Below, one piece after another: positions 41,735 to 49,067 of a stretch of 57,508 nucleotides of DNA. The stretch is taken from positions 1 to 57,508 of the forward strand of contig CAZVYN010000015.1 in the NCBI GenBank assembly GCA_964631125.1. Reading direction: 5' to 3'. The stretch comes from CAZVYN01 sp964631125. GTDB taxonomy: Bacteria; Eisenbacteria; RBG-16-71-46; CAIMUX01. The notes beneath the pieces are model-generated. The model was given only the letters and a program-made list of their open reading frames with translations, had not been told where the DNA came from and made no database searches. Both the position numbers and the translations under genes were made by a program. How positions within the stretch are numbered: the stretch's first letter is position 1; every line of letters begins with the position of its first letter.

Positions 41735-43408
41735 TCAGGCGCCGTCGGTCGTTTCGTCCGGGTTGTCGGCGACCAGCGTCTCGGTCGTCAGGATGAGCGA
41801 TCCGATCGAGGCGGCATGCACCAGCCCGAGGCGCGCGACTCGCGCCGGGTCGATGACGCCCGCTCCGAAGAGGTCGACGAACTGACCGGTCTCGGCATCG
41901 AAGCCGTAGCCGTCCTCGCGCCGCAGGATCTCCTCGACCACGGCGGCGCCGTCATAGCCGGCGTTGTCCGCGATCGCGCGAGCCGGCGACTCGATCGCCA
42001 GGCCGACGATGGCGCGTCCGATCTCCTCCGCGGCGGAGCGACGGGAAGTGCGTGGCGTCGACCCGATCGAAGGCTCGCCTTCGAGTCCGATCGCCGCGCG
42101 CAGCAGGGCGACGCCGCCTCCCGCCACGATCCCTTCGGCGACGGCGCCGCGGGTCGAGACAACCGCGTCTTCCAGTCGAGACTTGCGCTCCAGCGTCTCG
42201 TTCTCGGTCTGTCCTCCGATGAAGATCTCGGCGATGTTGCTGCGAAACCTCGCGAGCCTTTCTTCCGCGCGCTCCCGTTCGACGCTGCTCGGCGGAGGCG
42301 ACGACGACGCGGTCGAGGACGGCTCGCCGGACCAGGCGCCTCCCCGCTTGCGTTTCGTCGTCCGTGGGCGTGTGCGCGTGGCGGCGCCCGCCTCAGGCTC
42401 GAGCGGCCAGGTCAGGATCGTCGTACTGTCCCTTCCGACATGCACGCGGCGCGCGCGGCCGAGGTGCGTGAGTTGGGCGTCGGCCAGGCGGATGCCCCGC
42501 TCCTCCGAGAAGAGCGCGCCTCCCGTCACGAGCGCCAGGTCGTCGAACCAATCGCGGCGACGCTCGCCGAATCCGGGCGCGCGGACCGCCGCCATCTCCA
42601 GCGTCCCTTTGAGGCGATTCAGCACCAAGGTGGCCAACGCCTCGCCGTCGATGTCGTCGGCGATGAGCAAGAGACTGGCGCCCGCCGCCGCCACCTGCTC
42701 GAGGATGCCGATGAGCGGCTCGACCGAGGAGATAGTCTGGTCGGTGACGAGCACGAAGGGGGACTCGAGCACCGCCTCCATTCGCTCGGCGTCGGTCACG
42801 AAGTAGGCGGAGACGTAGCCGCGGTCGAAGCGGACGCCGTCGACGAAGGAGAGGTGCACGCCCGGCGAGCTCGCCGCCTCGACCTGCACGATTCCATCGG
42901 AACCGACGCGCTCCAGAGCCGTCGCCACGACTTCACCGAGGGTCAGGTCATGATGCGCGGCGAGGGTGGCCACGCGGAGCAGTTCGGCCCGCGAGGAGAC
43001 CGGCCGCGCCTGCCGCTTCAACTCGCGCACCACCTGTTCGACCGCGCCGTCGATGCCGCGTTTGAGCTGCATCGGATTCTCCCCTGCCGTAACCGCATCG
43101 AGCCCGTGGGAGACGATGGCCTGCGCCAAGAGCGTCGCGGTAGTCGAGCCGTCGCCGGCCAACTCCGAGGTCTTGCTCGCGACCTCGCGCAGCAACTGTG
43201 CGCCGAGGTTCTCGTACGGATCCGCGAGCTGGATGTCGCGGACGATGGTGACGCCGTCGCTGGTGAGGATGGGAACTCCTAGGCGCCGATCGAGCAGCAC
43301 CGGCCGACCTCGCGGTCCCAGCGTGACTCGAACGGCCGCGGCCATCTGATCGACCCCGCTCTTCAGTGACATCCGTGCCTGGTCATCGAAGCGGAACATC
43401 TTGGGCAT
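41735..43408 (-). CDS. Divergent GroEL-like chaperonin (with insertion)
   Basis: The protein has 557 aa. GroEL hallmarks remain: VTLGPRGRPVLLDR, GDGSTTATLLAQAI (ATP site), DRGYVSAYFVTD, VRAPGFGERR, the catalytic Asp in LEDAVVSTRGAVAEGIVAGGG, and DPARVARLGLVHAASI. Unusual features: the region after the apical domain has a basic, Ser/Pro-rich insertion (LEPEAGAATRTRPRTTKRKR and following), the helix there is shortened, and the C-terminus lacks a GGM tail. No groES is adjacent. It is the first gene of a folate/pantothenate operon and likely a paralog of the housekeeping GroEL. GAGGTG precedes the ATG. Confidence 0.88.
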   Translation of the reverse strand: MPKMFRFDDQARMSLKSGVDQMAAAVRVTLGPRGRPVLLDRRLGVPILTSDGVTIVRDIQLADPYENLGAQLLREVASKTSELAGDGSTTATLLAQAIVSHGLDAVTAGENPMQLKRGIDGAVEQVVRELKRQARPVSSRAELLRVATLAAHHDLTLGEVVATALERVGSDGIVQVEAASSPGVHLSFVDGVRFDRGYVSAYFVTDAERMEAVLESPFVLVTDQTISSVEPLIGILEQVAAAGASLLLIADDIDGEALATLVLNRLKGTLEMAAVRAPGFGERRRDWFDDLALVTGGALFSEERGIRLADAQLTHLGRARRVHVGRDSTTILTWPLEPEAGAATRTRPRTTKRKRGGAWSGEPSSTASSSPPPSSVERERAEERLARFRSNIAEIFIGGQTENETLERKSRLEDAVVSTRGAVAEGIVAGGGVALLRAAIGLEGEPSIGSTPRTSRRSAAEEIGRAIVGLAIESPARAIADNAGYDGAAVVEEILRREDGYGFDAETGQFVDLFGAGVIDPARVARLGLVHAASIGSLILTTETLVADNPDETTDGA

Positions 43409-43436
43409 GAAGCACCTCGGGTGTCATGCGGCGCGC

Positions 43437-43466
43437 ATTCTATCGGCCGCTCCAGAAAGCCAGCAA
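43437..43466 (-). promoter_or_regulatory. Candidate promoter for the groEL-like operon
   Basis: On the minus strand TTGCTG (43461-43466), 18 bp, then TAGAAT (43437-43442; 5 of 6 to TATAAT) lie about 29 bp before the ATG. No CIRCE inverted repeat is seen. Confidence 0.45.
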
Positions 43467-43615
43467 GCGACGAGTCCAGTCCGTCCAGGACCGTCGGGTT
43501 CCCTCTGGGGGAGATCGGCCGGCGCGCGCGACATCCCGCGTTCCGCGCGTGCTCGTGGGGCCGGGAGGGCGGCCTCCGGCGGGCTACCGGGTGAATTCGC
43601 GCAAACGACGGGGTG

Positions 43616-44476
43616 TCAGCCCAGGCGGCGACCGCGCACCCGCGCCTCGATCACCGCCAGGCCTCGCAGGGTCAGGGTCGGATCGACCGCGGTGATGGTG
43701 GCCGAGTCTCGGGCGATCGCCTCGGCCAGGCCGCCGGTCGCGATCACGGTCGGCTTGATGCGGAGTTCCTTGGAGATCCGGGCGACCAGCCCGTCGATCT
43801 GCCCGACCGCACCGAAGAAGACGCCCGATTGCAGGCACTCCTGCGTCGTCTTGCCCAACGCGGCCGCCGGTCGGCGGATCTCGACCTTGGCCAGTCGTGC
43901 GCCGCGGCGGAAGAGTTCCTCCGACGAGGTCAGGATGCCGAGCGCGATCGCGCCGCCCACGTACCGCGGCGGTCGGTCGAGCACGACGTCGAAGTTCGTC
44001 GTCGTCCCCAGATCGACCACGATGGCCGGCAACCGGTGGAAGGCGGCGGCGGCGACCGAATTGGCCACCCGGTCGGCGCCGACGGAGTCGGGGTCGGGCA
44101 CATCGAGTGCGACGCCGAGGTCGAGTCGCGGAGAGACGACGATCGGCGGGGCGCCCAACAGTCGCAGCACGAGCGCCTCCCAGGCCGGCGTGAGCGACGG
44201 CACGACCGAGGCGAGGATCGAACGCTGCGAACGGCGCAGCCCGTCGGCGAACGGCGCGATGAGCGCCTCGACCAGCGGCCGCAGTTCGTCTCCCGTCCGC
44301 GGAATGGTCGAGGTGAGTCGGAAGTGATCCTGCACTTCGGCGCCGGAGAAGACGCCGAGCACGGTGTGCGTGTTGCCGACGTCGACGGTCAGGACCAATC
44401 CGTCGGACGCGGCTGGCGCAACTCGCTTGGATGCGACTCGCTTCGACGCGGCTTGCTTCGACGCGGCTCGTGTCAT
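43616..44476 (-). CDS. coaX: Type III pantothenate kinase
   Basis: The protein has 286 aa. After a repetitive N-terminus (ASKQA-ASKRV-ASKRV), the ASKHA fold begins: LTVDVGNTHTVLGVF, DPDSVGADRVANSVAA, VVDLGTTTNFDVV, GGAIALGI, SGVFFGAVGQIDGLV and VIATGGLA. It phosphorylates pantothenate in the first step to CoA. Start ATG overlaps the tatC stop (ATGA). With panB and panC about 4 kb away, pantothenate/CoA genes are concentrated here. Confidence 0.93.
   Translation of the reverse strand: MTRAASKQAASKRVASKRVAPAASDGLVLTVDVGNTHTVLGVFSGAEVQDHFRLTSTIPRTGDELRPLVEALIAPFADGLRRSQRSILASVVPSLTPAWEALVLRLLGAPPIVVSPRLDLGVALDVPDPDSVGADRVANSVAAAAFHRLPAIVVDLGTTTNFDVVLDRPPRYVGGAIALGILTSSEELFRRGARLAKVEIRRPAAALGKTTQECLQSGVFFGAVGQIDGLVARISKELRIKPTVIATGGLAEAIARDSATITAVDPTLTLRGLAVIEARVRGRRLG
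44418..44474. repeat. 15-bp degenerate tandem repeat at the coaX N-terminus
   Basis: Three to four 15-bp units of the form GCGGCTTGCTTCGAC (44418, 44433, 44448, 44463) encode Ala-Ser-Lys-Arg-Val-type pentapeptides at the very start of the protein. Confidence 0.85.
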
Positions 44477-45249
44477 GGCGTTCCTTCCGAGGGTGGCGGC
44501 GGCGCGTGTCCGTGATCCCGTCCGCGGGTCAAGAGGAGCGAGACGAGGATACTCAGGAAATACAACACGATGATCGGGGCCGCCAGGAGGAGCTGCGAGG
44601 GTCCGTCACCCGGCGTGACCACCGCGCCGAGCACGAGGATGAGCACCACGGCATGGCGCCACTTCGAGAGCAGCCAACGCGGACTGACCAGATCGAGGAT
44701 CGAGAGCACCGCCACCACGAGCGGCAACTGGAACAGAAGCCCGGCCGCCATCGCCATCCGCAGGACGAAATCGAGGAGGAAACCGACCGAGATATTCGCC
44801 TTCACGTGCTCGGTCCCGAAGGCGACGAGCATCGACATCATGGTGGGGGTCAGCCAGAAGTAGCTGAAGGCGACGCCGGCGAGGAACAAGAGCACCGAAG
44901 AGGCGACGAGCGGCACGACGAGACGGCGTTCGCGGTGCATCAGCCCCGGGACGACGAAGCTCCAGACCTCGAAGGCGATGAACGGCAGGCCCCCGATGAA
45001 ACCGAGCAAGAGCGCGAGCTTCAGTCGCGCGGAGAAGGCCTCCATCGGATGGAGGAACTGCGCCTCCCCCACGTGGCGCACGACGATGTGCTCGAGTGCG
45101 CGATCCGAGAAGTAGTACGCGACGCAGGAGAGGACCGCGAGCGCCACGAGGCAGGAGAGCAGCATGCGCCGCAGCTCCTCCAGGTGATCCAAGAAGGTCA
45201 TCTCGGCGCGAGTCCGGCCGAGCAGTCGTGACAGGAAACGCGCGACCAC
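44473..45249 (-). CDS. tatC: TatC twin-arginine translocase receptor
   Basis: The protein has 258 aa from a GTG with GGAG upstream; an ATG at 45201 (MTFLDHLEELRR), the usual TatC beginning, is an alternative. Six membrane segments. Signature: MTFLDHLEELRRMLL, FSYFWLTPTMMSML, and VVTPGDGPSQLLLAAPIIVLYF near the end. It binds RR-signal peptides and works with TatA. Only tatA (36384) of the partners is in the window; no tatB is seen. Confidence 0.95.
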   Translation of the reverse strand: MVARFLSRLLGRTRAEMTFLDHLEELRRMLLSCLVALAVLSCVAYYFSDRALEHIVVRHVGEAQFLHPMEAFSARLKLALLLGFIGGLPFIAFEVWSFVVPGLMHRERRLVVPLVASSVLLFLAGVAFSYFWLTPTMMSMLVAFGTEHVKANISVGFLLDFVLRMAMAAGLLFQLPLVVAVLSILDLVSPRWLLSKWRHAVVLILVLGAVVTPGDGPSQLLLAAPIIVLYFLSILVSLLLTRGRDHGHAPPPPSEGTP

Positions 45250-45270
45250 GGAGCTCCGCCCGCGGCGGGG

Positions 45271-48200
45271 CTAGGCGGTTCCCGCCGGCGTCGCGGTCGG
45301 CGCGAACGGCTCCGCCGTTTCACGCTCCGCTGGCGCACGCTCCGCTGGCGCACGCAGAATCTCGTCGGTCCCTTCGTTCAGGCGGACCGAGACGATCTTG
45401 GAGACGCCCGGCTCCTCCATGGTGACGCCGAAGAGGCGGCCGGCCATCGCCATCGTCTTCTTGTTGTGCGTGATCATGATGAACTGCGTGCGCTCACTGA
45501 AATGCCGCAGGAGCGCGAGGAAGCGATCGAGGTTCGCGTCGTCGAGCGGCGCGTCGACCTCGTCCAGCAAACAGACGGGGCTCGGCTTCGCCAGGTAAAT
45601 GGCGAAGAGCAACGCGATCGCCGTCAACGCCCGCTCACCACTGGAGAGCAAGCGGATCGACTCGAGCTTCTTCCCTTTCGGACGCGCCGCGATCTCGATG
45701 TCCCCTTCGAGCGGATCGCCGCTGCCGAGTCGAATCGACGCCTCGCCGCCCGGGAAGAGCTGCTGGTAGGTCTCCAAGAAGTTGGCCTGCACCTGCGAGA
45801 AGGTCTCCTCGAACATCACGCTGGCCTTCTCGTTGATCTGGCGGATCGCCTCCAAGAGATCGGCGCGCGCGGTGCGCAGGTCGGTGGCGTGCTTCTCGTG
45901 GAAGTCCAACCGCTCCTTCTCGCGCGAGTACTCTTCTTCGGCGAGGAAGTTGAGGCTCCCCATCTCTGTCACGCGACGACGGAGCTCCACGATGCGGACG
46001 CCGCGCGCCTCTGGATCCGCCAACGCCGCACTGGCCGCGGCGTTCATCACCGGCTCGGGCTCGGTCGTCTCGGAGGCATCCGGTGCGAGCGCGACCCCTT
46101 CACCCGACTCATCGTCCGAGTCGGCTGGGTCGACCCACTCGTCGTAACCGCCCGCCGCGACCAGCGCGCCCGGCAGCGCCGCGCTATCGGCCAGGTCGAC
46201 GCCGAACTCCTCCAACACTCTGCGGCGCACCTGCTCGGCTTCGCCCTCGGTCTGGACGCGACCCACGTCATCGTGGTGCATCGCCGTGGTGGCGGCATCC
46301 AGGCGGGTGCGGACCCCCTTGGCCTCGTCGTCCATCCTGGCCATGGCGTCTTGGACCGCGAGGTGCCGCTCCCGCCGACCGGTGAGTTCGACTTCGCAGC
46401 CCTCGCGCGCGGCGCGGTCCGAGACGAGCTGCTCGCTCAGGATCGCGATCCGCTCCACCGCGGCGGTCGCCTCGGCCTCCCGTTCGGCGCGACGCGCCAC
46501 CAACTCGGCCAACGCCTGCGTCCGTTCCGCCTCTTCTCGCTCCAACGCCGTGCGGCGGGAGCGATGGGCGGAGAGATCGGCCTCGAGACGCAGGACGCGC
46601 ATCTCATGCTGGGCCGCCTCGCGCGTCCGCGCGTCCTTCTCCTCTTCGACCGACTCGCCGCGAACACGCAGCCCCTCGAAACGGGTCTGCGCGTCGACCG
46701 AACTCTCGCCGCGCTCCGCCACCAGTCCGCGCAGACGGTGATCGTCCTCGACGAGCAGGCGGATCTCCTCGGCCAGCTGCGCCCGCTCCTGCTCGAGTCG
46801 CTCGTGCTCCTCGCGCAACATCGCGCTCTCGGTCCGCAGTCGACCACACTCCATCGCGGCGCTCTGTCGGTTGCGCTCCGCCTCCGACTGGCGTCCCTCG
46901 ATCGTTTCCAGCGCGCGCACGGCCGCTTCGACCGCGGCGGCGTAGACCGTCTCCTCGTCTTCGAGTCGACGGATCTCGGCGCGCACCTCGGCCAGTTGGT
47001 CTTGCAGCGACGGGATCTCCTGCGCGCGGCGCAGGATCTCTTCTTCTCCCGGACGTCCGCCCGAGAGGACCAACGTGCCGCCGCGCTCGGCCACCTCGCC
47101 GTCGCGCGTCACCCAACGCGACTCGGGACGACGCTGCGCGCTGGCCAGCGCCGCCTCCAACGACGCGCACAGCCGCGTGCGCCTCGCCAGGTAGTGCACG
47201 AAGGTCGCGCCGGCCCCTTCGGTCGCGAAGAGCTCGTGGATGCGCGCCTCCTCGACCGGATCCTCAGCCACGCCCCCTTCCATTCCCGCCGACTCGACCG
47301 GGAAGAAGGTGACTCCGCCGAGCCCGACCGCGCGCAGGCGGTGGATCATGTCGATGGCGGCCGCGTCGTCTTTGACCAACACCCAGGGAACGGTGTCGCC
47401 GAGGACCGCGCGCCCCTCCGTCTCGCGGCCTTCGCGCAGCCGCACCATCTCGCCGACGACGCCGATCAGCCCGGGCAATTCGTGACGCGCCTCCAGGAGA
47501 TGGCGCACCGCGGAATCGAAGCCGGCGTGGCGCGTCCGCTGTTCCTCCAGGAGCTCGAGCCGACTCTGGAGCTGCGCGCGTCGCTGGTTCACCTGCGCGA
47601 GCGAACCGCGCCGAGCCTCGCGCTCACGCTGCGCCGTCCCGCGTGCGTCGCGCTGTTCCGTGCGCGCACCGACCAACTGGGTCAGCTCCGCGGCGAAGTG
47701 AGACTCCTTCTCCTCGGCCGAGGTCAGATCGATACGGATCTGGGTCTCGCGCTCCGCGAATCCTTCGGCGTGACCGGCGAGCGCCGCTTCGCGCGCCACA
47801 CTGGCGCGCCGCCGCAACTCAACCGACTCCAGCTCTTTCTTGCTCTCGCTGTGGCGCGTCGTGAGATCGAGATTCAACTGCTGCGCCGACTGCAGCTCGC
47901 CGCGCACCTCGCGCAACGCGCGCTCGGCCTGGACGCGAAGGGCGAGCGCCGCCTCCGCCTCGCCGCGGGCCGCGGTCACGCGACCCTCCAACTCCTCCCC
48001 CGCCGGCGCCGAGGCGATCAATTCGCTGCTGACCTCGGAGAGCCGATCTTCATGGCGCTCACGCTCGCGGGTCAGATCCTTCTCCTCACGCGCCCACGAC
48101 TCGTTGCGTGTGGTCAGGACCTGCGCCTCTTGCTCGGCGGCCGAGACACGGCGGTTGGTCTGTTCGAAAGCGCGCAACGCCTCTTCGACCGCCTCGCCGA

Positions 48201-49035
48201 GATCGAGCCAGCCTTGCCGCTCGTTCTCGCGCCGCGCCTCCAGCACCGCGAGGTGCGAGCGCAGGTCGGTCACCTCGGCCTCGCGCCGACGATGCGCCGC
48301 CTCGGAGGAGAGCGCTTCACGACGCAGAGTCTGCCAACGATCGTGCGCCTGCAGGATCTCCAGGCGATCCAGCTCGTCCTTCAGGCGGCGGTGTCGCCGA
48401 ACTTTCCCGGCCTGCCGCGAAAGGCTTCGCACGGCGCGACTGATCTCGCGCAGCGCGTCTTCGATGCGGATGAGATCGGTCTCGACGCCCTCGAGCTTCC
48501 GCTGAGACTCGCGTCGGCGCAGCTTGTAGCGCGAAACCCCCGCCGCCTCTTCGAAGAGCAGACGACGCGCGTCATCTTTGTCGGAGAGCACCTGATCGAT
48601 CATGTCGCGCTCGATCATCGAGTAGCCGCCGCTGACCAAGCCGGTGCCGAGGAACAGATCCTTGATGTCCTTCAGGCGGCAGGCGACCTTGTTGATCAGG
48701 AACTCGCTCTCGCCCGAGCGATAGACGCGGCGCGCGATCGCCACCTGCGAGTATTCGATCGGCAGCGCGCCGTCGTCGTTGTGCACGGTCAGGACGACCT
48801 CGGCCAGGCCCATCGCCTTCGCCTGGCCGCTCCCCTTGAAGATGACGTCCTCGAGCTTCTCGCCGCGCAGCGTGCGCACGTTCTGCTCGCCCAGCGCCCA
48901 GCGGAACGCGTCGGAGATGTTGCTCTTGCCGCAGCCGTTGGGGCCGACGATCGCCGTCACCCCGCGCGCGAGGGGGATCTCGGTCCGATTGGCGAACGAC
49001 TTGAATCCGTACAGCTCGATCTTGTCGACGTACAA
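45271..49035 (-). CDS. smc: SMC chromosome condensation ATPase
   Basis: The protein has 1,254 aa from a TTG start (TTG TAC GTC GAC) with GGAGGG just upstream. The N-terminal head has LYGFKSFANRTEIPL and Walker A GPNGCGKSN; two long coiled coils flank the hinge (around DTVPWVLVKDDAAAIDMIHRL); the C-terminal head has the signature LLSSGERALTAIALLFAIY and Walker B VCLLDEVDAPLDD. It organises chromosomes with ScpAB, absent here. The end carries a repeated Ala-Pro-Ala-Glu-Arg tail (45321-45350). It follows the SPOR fusion gene by 32 bp. Confidence 0.97.
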   Translation of the reverse strand: MYVDKIELYGFKSFANRTEIPLARGVTAIVGPNGCGKSNISDAFRWALGEQNVRTLRGEKLEDVIFKGSGQAKAMGLAEVVLTVHNDDGALPIEYSQVAIARRVYRSGESEFLINKVACRLKDIKDLFLGTGLVSGGYSMIERDMIDQVLSDKDDARRLLFEEAAGVSRYKLRRRESQRKLEGVETDLIRIEDALREISRAVRSLSRQAGKVRRHRRLKDELDRLEILQAHDRWQTLRREALSSEAAHRRREAEVTDLRSHLAVLEARRENERQGWLDLGEAVEEALRAFEQTNRRVSAAEQEAQVLTTRNESWAREEKDLTRERERHEDRLSEVSSELIASAPAGEELEGRVTAARGEAEAALALRVQAERALREVRGELQSAQQLNLDLTTRHSESKKELESVELRRRASVAREAALAGHAEGFAERETQIRIDLTSAEEKESHFAAELTQLVGARTEQRDARGTAQREREARRGSLAQVNQRRAQLQSRLELLEEQRTRHAGFDSAVRHLLEARHELPGLIGVVGEMVRLREGRETEGRAVLGDTVPWVLVKDDAAAIDMIHRLRAVGLGGVTFFPVESAGMEGGVAEDPVEEARIHELFATEGAGATFVHYLARRTRLCASLEAALASAQRRPESRWVTRDGEVAERGGTLVLSGGRPGEEEILRRAQEIPSLQDQLAEVRAEIRRLEDEETVYAAAVEAAVRALETIEGRQSEAERNRQSAAMECGRLRTESAMLREEHERLEQERAQLAEEIRLLVEDDHRLRGLVAERGESSVDAQTRFEGLRVRGESVEEEKDARTREAAQHEMRVLRLEADLSAHRSRRTALEREEAERTQALAELVARRAEREAEATAAVERIAILSEQLVSDRAAREGCEVELTGRRERHLAVQDAMARMDDEAKGVRTRLDAATTAMHHDDVGRVQTEGEAEQVRRRVLEEFGVDLADSAALPGALVAAGGYDEWVDPADSDDESGEGVALAPDASETTEPEPVMNAAASAALADPEARGVRIVELRRRVTEMGSLNFLAEEEYSREKERLDFHEKHATDLRTARADLLEAIRQINEKASVMFEETFSQVQANFLETYQQLFPGGEASIRLGSGDPLEGDIEIAARPKGKKLESIRLLSSGERALTAIALLFAIYLAKPSPVCLLDEVDAPLDDANLDRFLALLRHFSERTQFIMITHNKKTMAMAGRLFGVTMEEPGVSKIVSVRLNEGTDEILRAPAERAPAERETAEPFAPTATPAGTA
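45321..45350. repeat. 15-bp tandem repeat at the SMC C-terminus
   Basis: CACGCTCCGCTGGCG occurs twice exactly (45321-45335 and 45336-45350), encoding two Pro-Ala-Glu-Arg-containing pentapeptides beyond the conserved head. Confidence 0.95.
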
Positions 49036-49067
49036 GAATCCCTCCGGCTCCTGGCTGACGCGATGGG

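Noticed and set aside
43409..43615. CIRCE or other heat-shock operator before the groEL-like gene
   Set aside because: No TTAGCACTC-N9-GAGTGCTAA type repeat is present; only a sigma70-like site is visible.
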